64,000 nt of DNA from JACKII01 sp963807085 (GCA_963807085.1 CAWEBB010000024.1:124001-188000), one strand, 5' to 3'; counted from the first letter of the stretch, positions 8,447 to 19,030 are shown. Made by a program: numbers and translations. Notes: generated from the letters alone by a model not told the origin.

Positions 8447-9421
8447 CTACGCTTCCGCCAGATGACACGCTACCCACTGGCCGGGTGAAAGCTCGCGCAA
8501 CGGCGGTACCACCTTGGCGCATTCCTCGATCGCGAGCGGGCAGCGGGTGCGGAAGCGGCAGCCACTCGGCGGGTTGATCGGCGAGGGAAATTCGCCTGGC
8601 TGCAACGCCAGCTTGGCCGCCGCATTTTCCGGATCGGGTGAGGGGATCGCGCTCATCAGGGCGCGGGTATAGGGATGCTTGGGCGCGGCGTACAGTTTGC
8701 GGCTGTCGGCGACCTCGCAAATCCGCCCCAGATACATGACCGCAACCCGGTCGGACACGTTTTTCACCACGGCCAAATCGTGGCTGATGAACAGCATGCT
8801 GAGGTCCATCGACTGCTTCATGTCCTCAAGCAGATTGAGGATCTGCGCCTGGATCGAGACGTCGAGCGCCGAGACCGGCTCGTCGCAGATCAACAGATCC
8901 GGCTCCAGCACCAGCGCGCGCGCAATGGAGATGCGTTGGCACTGACCGCCGGAAAACTCGTGCGGCCGCCGGCTCATGGCGTTCGACGGGTCAAGTCCGA
9001 CCGCCGCAAGCATCGCCTCGACCCTTCCGTGGCGTTCGGACGCGTTCAGGCCGCCGGCGACGATTAACGGGGCCTCGACAATGTCTTTGACCCGGCGGCG
9101 CGGGTTGAGGGAGGCGATCGGATCCTGAAAAATCATTTGGAAGCGTTGCCGAAACGGGCGCAGCGCCCGGTCGCCCACCTGCGTCAACTCCGTGCCGTCG
9201 AGACGGATGCTGCCGCCGGTCGGGCGCGGCAACTGCATGATGGCGCGGGCGGTCGTGGACTTGCCGCAGCCGCTTTCGCCGACCAACCCCAACGTCTCGC
9301 CCTTGCGCACCTCGAACGAGATGCCGGAGACGGCGTGGACCTTCTGTCCCTTGCCGGCGTTGAACTCGACGGTCAGATCGCGCACGTCGAGCAGCGCTTC
9401 CGCTGCAGCAGCCTGGCTCAC
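8447..9421 (-). CDS. Dipeptide/oligopeptide ABC transporter ATP-binding protein (DppF/OppF type)
   Basis: A 324-residue ABC ATPase. Walker A is GLVGESGCGKSTTAR (about residues 51-65), the signature is EFSGGQCQRISIARAL and Walker B is LLICDEPVSALD. The C-terminal oligopeptide-transporter domain contains the Cys-rich CRFRTRCPLAIEEC, which in this subfamily can bind an iron-sulfur cluster. It is the last gene of the minus-strand operon. Its start overlaps the stop of the other ATPase (ATGA, 9418-9421). It acts as a cytoplasmic dimer partner driving peptide or nickel-like substrate import through the two permeases upstream. Confidence 0.92.
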   Translation of the reverse strand: MSQAAAAEALLDVRDLTVEFNAGKGQKVHAVSGISFEVRKGETLGLVGESGCGKSTTARAIMQLPRPTGGSIRLDGTELTQVGDRALRPFRQRFQMIFQDPIASLNPRRRVKDIVEAPLIVAGGLNASERHGRVEAMLAAVGLDPSNAMSRRPHEFSGGQCQRISIARALVLEPDLLICDEPVSALDVSIQAQILNLLEDMKQSMDLSMLFISHDLAVVKNVSDRVAVMYLGRICEVADSRKLYAAPKHPYTRALMSAIPSPDPENAAAKLALQPGEFPSPINPPSGCRFRTRCPLAIEECAKVVPPLRELSPGQWVACHLAEA

Positions 9422-10404
9422 GCCACTACCTCCAGCTTTTCCAGGGGATGCAGGCAGGCAAACAGGTGCGGGTCACCCTTTTGCTCGGCACGCAATTGAG
9501 GCTCCTTTTGCACGCAATCAGGCTCCGCGCGCGTGCAGCGGGCGGCAAAACGGCAGCCGGGCGGCGGCGCGATCAGATCCGGCGGCCGGCCGAGGATCGT
9601 GTTCAGCCGGGCATGAGGCTCACCCTCCAGCCGGGGAATGCTGTCCAGCAGGGCCCGTGTATAGGGCATGCGCGGATTGCGGAACAGGTCCCGGACCGGC
9701 GCTGCTTCGACGATGCGGCCGGCATACATCACCGCCACCTTGTCGCACCGGCCGGCAACCACGCCCAGATCGTGGGTGATCAGGATCATGGCCATCCGAC
9801 GGCTCTGCTGTTCGCGCTGAAGCAGGTCGAGGATCTCGGCTTGAATGGTCACGTCCAGCGCCGTCGTCGGCTCGTCGGCGATCAGCAGGCGCGGCTCACA
9901 GGCGAGCGCAATGGCGATGGCAACGCGCTGGCGCATGCCGCCCGAAAGCTCGTGCGGGAAGGCGTCGATGCGATGGTCGGCTTGGGGGATCCCCACCTCG
10001 CGCAGCAGATCGACAGCGCGGGCGCGGGCACTTGTGCTGGAGAGGCCCAGGTGCTTTTTCAGCGACTCGCCAATCTGCTTGCCGATCCGGTGCGTCGGGT
10101 TGAGCGAGGTGGTGGGGTCCTGAAAGATCATGGCGAACTCGGGGCCGCGCATGGCGCGGAGCCGGCGTTCGCTCATGGCCCGCAGATCGCGTCCGTCGAA
10201 CATGATGCTTCCGCCCACCGAAGCGAAGCTCGGCAGAATGCCCATCAGCGTGCGCGCGGTAACGGACTTGCCGCAGCCGCTCTCACCCACCAGCCCCAGG
10301 GTCTCTCCCTGCTCCAGGGCAAACGAGATACCGTCGACGGCGCGGACCCGGCCGCGCGGCGTCTCGAAGTGGGTGGTAAGGTCGGTGACTTCGAGAAAGG
10401 CCAT
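9418..10404 (-). CDS. Dipeptide/oligopeptide ABC transporter ATP-binding protein (DppD/OppD type)
   Basis: A 328-residue ABC ATPase. It has Walker A GESGCGKSVTAR, signature ELSGGMRQRVAIAIAL and Walker B LLIADEPTTALD. The C-terminal oligopeptide domain has CRFAARC followed by EPDC. It sits three bases after the DppC-type permease and overlaps the DppF-type ATPase. Together they form the nucleotide-binding heterodimer of the importer. The ATG at 10404 is the conserved MAFLEVTDLTTHF start of this subfamily. Confidence 0.92.
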   Translation of the reverse strand: MAFLEVTDLTTHFETPRGRVRAVDGISFALEQGETLGLVGESGCGKSVTARTLMGILPSFASVGGSIMFDGRDLRAMSERRLRAMRGPEFAMIFQDPTTSLNPTHRIGKQIGESLKKHLGLSSTSARARAVDLLREVGIPQADHRIDAFPHELSGGMRQRVAIAIALACEPRLLIADEPTTALDVTIQAEILDLLQREQQSRRMAMILITHDLGVVAGRCDKVAVMYAGRIVEAAPVRDLFRNPRMPYTRALLDSIPRLEGEPHARLNTILGRPPDLIAPPPGCRFAARCTRAEPDCVQKEPQLRAEQKGDPHLFACLHPLEKLEVVA

Positions 10405-10407
10405 GGC

Positions 10408-11307
10408 TTAAATCGATGCCTCCCTGACGTCCGCCAGCCGCCGCCGCACCACATCACCCGCCAGATTGAAAGAGAGAACGGTCACGAACATGACGGCCAT
10501 CGGAACCAGCGAGATATGCGGCGTTTCCTCCAGATACTCCCGCCCCTCCGCGATCATGCCGCCCCAGGAGGGGTTGGGCGAGGGCACCGACAGGCCGAGA
10601 AAGCTGAGCGCGCCCTCCACCACGATTGCGATCGGAATGGCGATCAGGATATAGGCGATCACCGGCCAGATCACGTTCGGCAACACCTCCAGCACGATCA
10701 CGCGCGCGTTGCTGGCACCCATGGCCTTTGCCGCCAGGACGAATTCGCGGCGGGCATAGGCCATGGTCGCCGCCCGTGTGACGCGCGTGGCCGCCGGAAT
10801 GAACAGCAAGCCCAGGCCGATGCAGACATTCATCAGACTGCCGCCGAACGCGGTCGAGAACAGCAGCAGGATGACCAGGCCCGGAATGGCGAGCCAGGTA
10901 TCGACCAGAATGCCGACAACCTCGTCGATCCAGCCGCGGAAATAGCCGGCGAGCAAGCCGATGACGAGCCCGATGGCGAGCCCGATGCCGGGGGCGGCAA
11001 ACCCGACCGTCAGCGAAATGCGTGCGCCATAGACGAGCCGGGCCAGAATATCGCGGCCCAACACGTCGGTGCCGAGCCAATGCTCCTCGTTCGGCGGCGT
11101 CTGCAGGCTGAGAAAATCCCCTTCGTACGGGTCCTGAATGCCGATCCAGGGCGCCGTGATTGCGAGAAACAGCAGGGCCGCGAGGAATGCTGCCGGCACC
11201 CAGAACTGGAGGCCGAGACCGACGCGCCGGCCACGGGCGATCGGCGCGCCGCCGCCCTCCGGCTCTCTGCCGCTTACCGAGGCAACAGTGCCCAAGACAT
11301 CAGCCAT
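10408..11307 (-). CDS. Dipeptide/oligopeptide ABC transporter permease (DppC type)
   Basis: A 299-residue inner-membrane permease. An N-terminal cytoplasmic tail of about 25 residues precedes the first membrane helix (WVPAAFLAALLFLAITAPWI). The binding-protein-dependent transport domain follows, with the EAA loop AAKAMGASNARVIVLEVLPN near residue 210. The length suits the DppC/OppC family. It overlaps the DppB-type permease by eight bases and precedes the ATPases, the standard family order. Confidence 0.92.
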   Translation of the reverse strand: MADVLGTVASVSGREPEGGGAPIARGRRVGLGLQFWVPAAFLAALLFLAITAPWIGIQDPYEGDFLSLQTPPNEEHWLGTDVLGRDILARLVYGARISLTVGFAAPGIGLAIGLVIGLLAGYFRGWIDEVVGILVDTWLAIPGLVILLLFSTAFGGSLMNVCIGLGLLFIPAATRVTRAATMAYARREFVLAAKAMGASNARVIVLEVLPNVIWPVIAYILIAIPIAIVVEGALSFLGLSVPSPNPSWGGMIAEGREYLEETPHISLVPMAVMFVTVLSFNLAGDVVRRRLADVREASI

Positions 11308-12247
11308 AGCGAGCCCTCACACGCGGATCGAGGAAGCTGTAGGTCAAATCCACCATGAAATTCACCAGCACGTAGGCGACGGCGATGAAGGTGACGCATC
11401 CCTGGATCATGATAAAGTCGCGCGCGTAGATCGCATTGATGAGCAGCCTTCCGACGCCCGGAATGCCGAAGATCGATTCGATGATGATCGAGCCCCCGAT
11501 CAGGTTTCCGACCTGAAGGCCCAACAGCGTGATCAGAGCAAAGCTGGAGGGGCGGAGCGCATGGCCGAACAGAATGCGCCCGTCGCTCATGCCCTTCGCC
11601 CGCGCCATGGCGATGTAATCCTCCTGCAGCACGCCGATCATCTCGGCCCGGAGCGTGCGCATCAGGATGGTCCACTCCGCCAAAGCAAATGAAAGGGCGG
11701 GCAGGATCATGGCGGCGATATTGCCCCAGAAGTCCTGGCTGATCGGTACGTAACCTGTGGCCGGCAGCCAGCCGAGATAGAGCGAGAACAGCAGGATCAG
11801 CAGGATAGCGACCGAGAAAGCGGGAACGGAGACAGAGCCGAACGCCAACACGCCCACGATCTTGTCGGCGGTCCGGTTCGCCCGATAGGCCGAGAGGACG
11901 CCCAGTGGCACTGCCAGGGTCACGGCGAACAACTGCGCCATTAGCATGAGCTGAAAGCTGACCGGAAAGCGCGACAGGATCGCCTCCAGCACCGGCTCCC
12001 CGGTGCGGAAGCTGGCGCCCCAGTCACCCTGAAAAATGCCGGAGAGCCAGACCCAGTAGCGCTGGAGCACCGGCTGATCGAGGCCGAGCTCCTTGCGTAT
12101 CCGTTCCAGCTCGCCCTCTTGCGGATCCTGTCCGATGATGTCGTAGGCGATGTCGCCCGGCAGGATGCTGACCAGCATGAATGTCAGCACCGTCACCAGG
12201 AACAGTACGAACAGCAGGCGCAGGCCTTTCAGGAGCCAAAACCTCAT
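11300..12247 (-). CDS. Dipeptide/oligopeptide ABC transporter permease (DppB type)
   Basis: A 315-residue inner-membrane permease with six predicted helices. It begins with the family's first helix (LLFVLFLVTVLTFMLVSILP). The periplasmic segment DPQEGELERIRKELGLDQPV is typical of DppB/OppB. The EAA loop MARAKGMSDGRILFGHALRP is near residue 220. It starts only 15 bases after the end of the second substrate-binding gene, so all six genes probably form one operon transcribed leftwards. Confidence 0.92.
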   Translation of the reverse strand: MRFWLLKGLRLLFVLFLVTVLTFMLVSILPGDIAYDIIGQDPQEGELERIRKELGLDQPVLQRYWVWLSGIFQGDWGASFRTGEPVLEAILSRFPVSFQLMLMAQLFAVTLAVPLGVLSAYRANRTADKIVGVLAFGSVSVPAFSVAILLILLFSLYLGWLPATGYVPISQDFWGNIAAMILPALSFALAEWTILMRTLRAEMIGVLQEDYIAMARAKGMSDGRILFGHALRPSSFALITLLGLQVGNLIGGSIIIESIFGIPGVGRLLINAIYARDFIMIQGCVTFIAVAYVLVNFMVDLTYSFLDPRVRARYG

Positions 12248-12262
12248 CGGCTTGCTCGCTGT

Positions 12263-13809
12263 CTACCGGTCGAGGGCAGCCGCCGCTGGGCGGCCCGTTT
12301 CACTTTCTACCCATGCGGTCGACAGATTGATGGCGCCGCGGAAGATCGGCCCGACGCCCTTTACCCATTTCCGCGCGAAGATATGGTAGCGATTGCCCCC
12401 GCGGAACTGGATATGCCCGCTTTCGTTCATGATTTCGGCGGCCCGGCACAACATCCGGTCGCGCTTTATCCGGTCGGTCTCCACTTGCATCTCGTCCAGC
12501 AGCTTGTCCATTTCTGCGGACTTGAAATGTGCGAGGTTCGAGGAGGACGTGGAATAGTTGTTGAGATAGACGGTGGAGCTCACATCCGGCGCATCCGTGA
12601 TCCGCCAGCCGCTGATCATGTATTCGTTGGTCAGAACCCGCTTCACAAGCGTGTTCTGGTCGACCGGCTCCAAGGTCAGTTCGCACTCCCACTTTCTTGT
12701 AGAGCTGCTGCATGATCTCGCCGAGCTCCCGCCCGCGCGGGGTGGTGGTGTGGATCATCGAGACCTTTACGGGCTTGCCATATTCCGGCCAGCAGCGCCT
12801 TTGCCTTTTCCGGGTCATAGTCGCGGTAATGCGCATCGCCGCAGTCGATCTCGTTGCCGTAGGGATGCTTGGCGAATGGCACCTGGCCCTTCCAGGTTAC
12901 CTTGATGACCGTCTCTTGGCTCCAGGCGTGGCTGAGAGCCGCGCGGACGCGCGGATCGTCCAGGGGCGGCTTCGACGCGTTGAAAAAGGTAATCAGCGCG
13001 CCTTGACCATCGGTCTGATAGGTGTCGAGGTCCGGGTCTTTCTTGGCGTTCACAATGGTGGAGCCGCGGTCGGTCCAGGCCACGTCCACCTCGCCAGTTT
13101 GCAGCGCGGCGAAGCGTGTCTGCGGGTCCGGCAGGATGCGGAACACGATCCGGTCAAGATGCGCCTTGCCGGGGTTCCAGTAGTCGGGGTTGCGCTCCAA
13201 AATGATACGATCGCCGCCCGCCCATTCGACGAAGCGATAGGGGCCGGTGCCGACCGGGTGGCGCATCTGCTTGTCCGCTTTGACGTTGCCCATCTCGGCA
13301 AGCGTGCCCTGGTGCTCGACATCGGCGATGGCCGTGGGCAGGAACGGCAGCCACGGATGTTTCAGGACGAATTTGACCGTGTGGTCGTCGACGGCAATCA
13401 CCTCCTTGACCGGCTCGATCGAGGAGCGCACCCGGGCACCGTTCTCCGGGTCCAGGATGCGGTTATAATGAAAGGCCACATGCTCGGCGGTGAACGGTAC
13501 ACCGTTGTGGAATTTGACGCCCTCGCGCAGCTTGAAGGTCCATTCGGTCTGGTCGTCGTTTGCTGACCATTCGGTCGCCAGTTCGGGCTCAAACTCCCGC
13601 GTTTCCGGATTGTAGCGCACGAGTTGCTCGTGTACCGGCATGCTGACGAAGCGGCCGGGTATGCCCAGAAATCCGCCCTTGGCCGCATCGAAGCCGCGCA
13701 CATCCGTTTCCAGCGCAACCGTAAGCGTTCCGCCATCGTTAACCGCCGCGGCAGGCCCTCCGCCGAGAAGCGTCAGACCGGCGAAAACAAGTGCAAGTGC
13801 CCGAAACAT
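12263..13809 (-). pseudogene. ABC transporter substrate-binding protein, family 5, second copy with two frameshifts
   Basis: A close paralog of the gene upstream. It starts at an internal ATG (13809) with its own GGAGGAATG-type ribosome site and a signal peptide (MFRALALVFAGLTLLGGG). Family 5 features include LATEWSANDDQTEWTFKLRE and GTGPYRFVEWAGGDRI. The frame breaks near 12790, after AKALLA, and again near 12680, after LYKKVGV. The three pieces together rebuild a protein of about 515 residues ending at 12263. Both breaks look like single extra bases relative to the paralog. If real, this copy is inactive and the first copy would supply the binding protein. If they are sequencing errors, the operon has two periplasmic receptors. 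Confidence 0.82.
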
Positions 13810-15411
13810 TTGGCATTCCTCCCGAAATTTGGGGTCATTCCGACGTACGTTCCCGGGCAATGCTGGCAACCAAATCACTGTCTCGTAGTGCCGCTTGCAA
13901 AACGGTTCCCAGCGGTCGATCCAGACGGTCGAAAGGTCCATCGCGCCTTCGTAAATCGGCGGTACGTCCTTCAACCATGGCCGCGTGAAGACGTGATAGC
14001 GGTTGCCCCCGCGATACTGGATATGCGCACTTTCGTTGATGATCTCGGCGATCCGGCAGAGCATCTCGCCCCGCTTTTCCGGGTCGAGTTCCACCCGCTG
14101 CTCTTGCACCAGCTTGTCCATTTCCTCTGTCCGGTAGTTGGTCAGATTGTAGGACGATTTGGAATAATGCAGCGCGAAGAGCTGCGGCCCGATATCGGGC
14201 GCGTCGCCGATGCGCCAGCCGGTGATCTGATAATCGTTGGCGTAGGTCCGCTTCACCAGCGTGTTCTGATCGACCGGCTCCAAGGTAAGTTCCACCCCGA
14301 CCTTCCGGTAAAGCTGCTGCATCACCTCGCCCAGTTCCCGACCGCGCGGGGTGGTGGTGTGGATCATCGAGACCTTGACCGGCTTGCCGTATTCTTCAAG
14401 CAATGCCTTGGCCTTCGCCGGATCATGTTCACGATAGTTAGCGTCGCCGCAGTCAAGGTGATCGCCGAAGGGGTCTCTCGCGAACGGACGCGTGTTCTTC
14501 CAGGTGACGTTGAGGATCGCCTCCTGGCTCCAGGCGTGGGCGAGGGCCGCGCGCACGCGCTGATCGTCCAAAGGCGGCGCATCCAGGTTGAAGAAGGTGA
14601 TCGCAGCGCCGGCACCATCGCCCACATGATGGACGATGTCAGGGTCCTCTGATGCCTGCAGGATCGTGTTGCCGCGATCGGTCCAGGCCAGGTCGATCTC
14701 ACCCGTCTTCAGGGCGGCGTAGCGGGTTTGGGTGTCGGGCAGAATACGGAAGACAAAACGGTCGACATGGGTCTTCCCGGCATCCCAATAGTCCGGATTG
14801 CGCTCCAGCACGATCCGGTCTCCCCCTCGCCACTCGACAAAGCGGTAGGGGCCGGTGCCGACCGGCTCGCGCAACTGTTTGTCGGCCTTCACCTGGCCCA
14901 TTTCCGCAAGCATGCCGGGCTGTTCGGTCGTGGCGAGCGCCGCCAGGAACGGCAGCCATGGGTTCTTCAGGACGAATTTGACCGTGTACTCGTCGACCGG
15001 CACCACCTCCTTGATTACGGAAATCCGCGAGCGCGCGCGCGCCCCTTGGTCAGGATCGAGGATGCGGTTGTAGTGGAACGCCACCTGCTCTGCGTTGAAG
15101 GGTGCGCCGTTATGATAAGTCACGTCCTCGCGCAGCTTGAATGTCCATTCGGTCTGATCATCGTTGCTGGACCATTCCGTCGCCAGAACCGGCCCGTATT
15201 CACCGGTTTCCGGGTCATAGGAAACCAACCGCTCGTGGATCAACTGGCTGACGAACCGGCCGGAAACGCCGAGCAATCCCTGGCCCGGATCAAAGCCGCG
15301 AACATCCGTTTCGACGCCGACCGTGACGGTCCCCCCGTCCTTGACCGCGAGTGCCGGTGAACCGACAGCGACACTGAATGCGAGCCCGAGGGCCACGATA
15401 ACACCCTTCAT
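13810..15411 (-). CDS. ABC transporter substrate-binding protein, family 5, first copy lacking its own stop codon
   Basis: A periplasmic solute-binding protein of about 534 residues. ATG 15411 follows GAGGAGACGTAGGA, and the signal peptide (MKGVIVALGLAFSVAVGSPA) is clear. The binding domain has ETDVRGFDPGQG, TEWTFKLREDVTYHNG and GTGPYRFVEWRGGDRIVLER. Unusually, no stop occurs between this gene and the second copy. The frame runs through the intergenic bases and the downstream signal peptide to 12676, giving a potential 911-residue tandem fusion. A TGA is present in another frame near 13880, so a lost base could explain the missing stop. The ligand is probably a peptide or similar small molecule. 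Confidence 0.82.
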
Positions 15412-15676
15412 TCCTACGTCTCCTCGTTTCAACCACTGGTGCTGGCTTTTAAATGCCAGCTTGCAAAAGTTAGCCCCGGAACGGAAATGGATGTCAACGA
15501 TCGGGTTCAACAGCCCCGTTTGCTGCTGAGGTGTCGCCCGTGAGCGGACCATTGGCAGGCGTCCGGTTGGGACTCTTGCGACATATAGCCAGTACCGGTC
15601 ATAGCGACTTGGGAAAGGGTGGGCCTATGCCGATGTTGAAAAGGGATCCGCCGTTACATCTTTTGAGGGGTTTTTA

Positions 15677-16774
15677 ATGCTGTACGTTGATATGCCGACC
15701 GCCAGAGAGGTCGGGGAGCTCAATTTGGTGCGCTCGGATGCCTGTATCTCCATCTACCTTCAGACCACGCCGCTGACACAGGGGATCGGGCAGAGCCAGA
15801 TCAATCTTGGCAACTTGGTCAAGGAAGCCGTCAGCCAACTCGAAGCGGCCGGTTTGGAGAAGCGGCGCATCTGGCCGTTGCAGGAGCATTTCGAAACGCT
15901 ACTGGACGATAATGGATTCTGGGAGCACCAGGCGCACAGCTTGGCCATTCTCGCCACGCCCGAGCAGATGCGGACCTATCGTCTGGCCAACAACCTGACC
16001 GACATGGTCGAGGTCTCCGACCGCTTCCACCTCAAGCCGCTGCTGCGCGCGATCACCTTTCCGCAGGCCGCCCATGTGCTGGCGATTTCGGAAAACGCGG
16101 TCAGACTGGTCGAGATTTCTTCGGACCTGCCGGCCGCCGAGGTCCGCGTGCCGAACATGCCGAAGGATGCCGCCAGTGCCGTCGGTAAGGCATCGATAAA
16201 CGCCAGCGGCGCGACGGGACAGAAGGTGCGCCTTGGCCAGTATGTTCGCAAGGTTGATGCGGCCTTGCGACCGATCCTCCTGCATACGGATATGCCGGTC
16301 ATATTGGCCGCGACCATGCCGGTCGAAGCGCTGTTCCGCTCGCTGAGCGCCGTGCCCCTTCTGCCGCAGACGATTGACGGAAGCCCGGACCATATGAGCG
16401 AGGCGGAGTTGGCGAGCGCGGCGCGACCCGTGCTCGACGCCCACTACAAGAGCCAGATCGCGGATTTCCACGAGTTATTCGAACAGAGAGTGGGTCAGGA
16501 TCGCGCGACAACCGATTTGTCCGATGCCGCCCGGGCAGCCACGTACGGCGGCATCGAGAGCCTGTTAGTCGATATCGACTCGGTGGTCGACGGCTTTGTC
16601 GACGAAGAAACCGGCGCCGTGACCTTCGAGGGAGACGGCGATGCCGCCAACTATGGTGTGGTCGACGAGATTGCCGGAAGAGCATTGCGGACCGGCGCCC
16701 GCGTACTCGCGGTTCGCAAGGAAGACATTCCCGCGGAAAAAGATCTGGCTGCGATCTTGCGCTATCCGATCTAG
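15677..16774 (+). CDS. baeRF-like (bacterial release-factor-like, family 11 type) protein
   Basis: A 365-residue protein resembling the bacterial archaeo-eukaryotic release factor-like families, most like baeRF11. Visible features are the N-terminal core (ISIYLQTTPLTQGIGQSQIN), a middle segment with LRAITFPQAAHVLAISENAV and a C-terminal eRF1-like portion (AATYGGIESLLVDID, then ALRTGARVLAVRKEDI). No GGQ tripeptide is visible, so peptide release activity is unlikely. A role in ribosome rescue or hibernation has been proposed for this superfamily but is unproven. ATG follows GAGGGG. It lies upstream of a PHA synthase and N-ATPase, an arrangement suggestive of a stress or low-oxygen module. The 265 bases upstream separate it from the divergent transporter operon and must hold both promoters. 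Confidence 0.75.
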   Translation: MLYVDMPTAREVGELNLVRSDACISIYLQTTPLTQGIGQSQINLGNLVKEAVSQLEAAGLEKRRIWPLQEHFETLLDDNGFWEHQAHSLAILATPEQMRTYRLANNLTDMVEVSDRFHLKPLLRAITFPQAAHVLAISENAVRLVEISSDLPAAEVRVPNMPKDAASAVGKASINASGATGQKVRLGQYVRKVDAALRPILLHTDMPVILAATMPVEALFRSLSAVPLLPQTIDGSPDHMSEAELASAARPVLDAHYKSQIADFHELFEQRVGQDRATTDLSDAARAATYGGIESLLVDIDSVVDGFVDEETGAVTFEGDGDAANYGVVDEIAGRALRTGARVLAVRKEDIPAEKDLAAILRYPI

Positions 16775-16918
16775 CCCGCTCGGGGTGCCGGCACGCAGCC
16801 GCCCGCCGGATGAAACTGTTCGCCGCGCCGGGCGGGTTCGCTCGCGGCGGACGGAGATCGGCTGTCGTTTCATTCGCCCGGCCGTTCGTTCGGTTTCCGG
16901 CATGCGTTCCGGATTATG

Positions 16919-16997
16919 CTGCAGTGCGGCAGGCAATGTTGTAAAACGGCGCGGCGCGATGCCATTGTATGCTACAATATATGTTGCAGTGCAGCAG
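16919..16997 (+). promoter_or_regulatory. TGC/GCA-rich elements upstream of PHA synthase (candidate PhaR sites)
   Basis: The 304-base gap between the baeRF gene and phaC contains two similar elements: CTGCAGTGCGGCAG at 16919-16932 and TTGCAGTGCAGCAG at 16984-16997. A third TGC core follows in ACACTGC just after. PhaR repressors of alphaproteobacteria are known to bind CTGC/GCAG half-sites upstream of pha genes. An AT-rich stretch between the elements (16964-16984) could hold the promoter. Assignment to PhaR is inference. No phaR gene is in the window. Confidence 0.4.
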
Positions 16998-17078
16998 TAA
17001 ACACTGCGAGCCGTGGAGTTGATTGTGCAGGCCAGTCCGGATCGGCAACGCCGCAACGTGATGAAGAGGAGTCGAAAC

Positions 17079-19026
17079 ATGGCTAACGGAAACACGAAAG
17101 TCAGCGTTGCACCGCGCCAAGCTGAAAAAGAGGTGGCCGACGATGGTCGGCAACCCCTTGCGGGGGATGGTCGGGAAGCCTGTTCAGGGAAGGCGGCACG
17201 GCAAGGCAGTGCGAAGGCCGATGCCGGTTCGCGTGACGCTTCGAAACCTCGGCCGGCGTCGCCCGACATGGCAAAACTTGCCGAACTCGGTGCGGCCGCT
17301 CTGGGGCGGGTTCAGCGACGAGACCGTCGACCAACTCGTCCATGCTGCAATGGCGCAGGTGACGCTGGGGCTTTCTCCGGCCTCCGTTGTGGCAGCCTAT
17401 GACGACTGGTTGAGGCACCTGGCGATTTCGCCCGGTAAGCAATCGCGGTTGGTGCAAAAGGCAATGCGCCAAGCGGTTCGGCTTGGGATGCATTCGTGGT
17501 ATTGTGCGGCCGATTCCAAGGTGGAACCCTGTATCGAGCCCTTGATACAGGACAAGCGTTTCGCGGCCCCGGAATGGCAAACTTGGCCATTCAATCTGAT
17601 TTATCAGTCATTTCTGCTCAATCAGCAGTGGTGGCATAACGCGACGACGGGCGTTCCGGGGGTGTCGAAACATCACGAGAACATGGTTGCCTTCGGGGCG
17701 CGGCAGATTTTGGACATTTTCTCCCCCTCCAATTTTGTGCACACCAATCCCGAAGTGTTGGCCGAAACCATGCGTCAGGGGGGCGCCAATCTGCATCAGG
17801 GTTTCCTCAACCGCATCGAGGACTGGGAGCGGGAGATCTCAGGCAAGCCGCCGGTCGGGGCTGAGAATTTCCGGCCGGGTGAGACGGTCGCAATCACACC
17901 GGGCAAGGTCGTCTACCGCAACCGGCTGATCGAGTTGATCCAATACGAGCCGCAGACGGAAACCGTACATCCGGAGCCGGTGCTGATCATGCCAGCCTGG
18001 ATCATGAAATACTATATCCTCGACCTTTCACCGGAAAATTCGCTGGTCAAGTATCTGGTTGAACGGGGACATACGGTCTTCATGATCTCCTGGAAGAACC
18101 CCGACGCCGACGATCGTGATCTGGGTATGGATGACTACCGCCGGCTCGGCGCGATGGCGGCGCTGGACGCGGTTTCGGAGATCATGCCCGGCCAAAGGAT
18201 CCACAGCGTCGGCTATTGCCTCGGCGGCACGCTGCTTTCGATTGCAGCGGCGGCGATGGCGCGTGATGGCGACGGCCGCCTGAAGTCATTGACGCTGCTT
18301 GCCGCGCAGGCCGACTTCACGGAGGCGGGCGAGCTGATGCTGTTCATCGACGAAAGCCAGGTTCGTTTTCTCGAAGACATGATGTGGGCACAAGGCTTTC
18401 TCGACACCAAACAGATGGCCGGTGCTTTCCAGCTCCTGCGCTCCAACGACCTGCTGTGGTCTTACCGGCTCCACAACTACTTGCTGGGTCAGCGCCGCCC
18501 GATGATCGACCTGATGGCCTGGAATGCCGACGCGACCCGCATGCCGTACAAAATGCACTCCGAATATCTGGACAAGCTGTTTCTGAACAACGACCTGGCC
18601 GGGGGCCGCTATATGGTGGATGAGCGGCCGGTCAATCTGGCCGATATTCGAGCGCCGATATTTGCCGTGGGCACCGAACGCGACCACGTCGCGCCTTGGC
18701 GCTCGGCGTACAAGATTACGGCGCACCCGGCGACGGACGTTACATTCCTGCTGACCAGCGGCGGTCACAATGCAGGCATCATCAGCGAGCCCGGCCGGTC
18801 ACGCCGAAAGTATCAGGTGACCCTGAACCGTGCAGGCGAGATCTATGTGGACCCGGATAGCTGGCACGCCCAGACCCCGTACAAGGACGGCTCCTGGTGG
18901 CCGGAATGGCAGCAGTGGCTGGAGGAAAACTCGGCGGAGCGGGTCGACCCGCCCAGCATGGGCGCCCCAGGCAAGGGTCTGGTTCCCCTATGCGATGCGC
19001 CCGGAACTTACGTTCATCAGGAGTAG
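17079..19026 (+). CDS. phaC: Poly(3-hydroxyalkanoate) synthase, N-terminus frameshifted
   Basis: Polymerises hydroxyacyl-CoA into PHA granules. The catalytic alpha/beta-hydrolase core is intact in the frame open from 17107. It has the lipase-like GYCLGG with the nucleophilic Cys at about residue 371 of that frame, Asp in TERDHVAPW near 526 and His in SGGHNAGI near 554. The preceding FNLIYQSFLLNQQWW segment is typical of the N-terminal synthase domain. The best start, however, is ATG 17079 after GAGGAG. That frame reads MANGNTKVSVAPRQAEKE and ends KLAELGAAAL before a +1 shift near 17290-17325. The stretch from 17107 to there is Arg-rich and looks like out-of-frame translation. The true protein is about 649 residues. 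Length and motifs favour a class I-like enzyme. Confidence 0.85.
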
Positions 19027-19030
19027 CGTC

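Noticed and set aside
9448..11358. A 636-codon plus-strand open frame opposite the ABC transporter genes
   Set aside because: It is the antisense shadow of the ATPase and permease genes, which have clear motifs. Its translation is Gln/His/Arg-rich with no domain.
17107..17300. Start of the PHA synthase at ATG 17107
   Set aside because: This stretch is Arg-rich and lacks a ribosome site. The frame from 17079 has a strong GAGGAG and a credible N-terminus, so a frame slip near 17300 is preferred.
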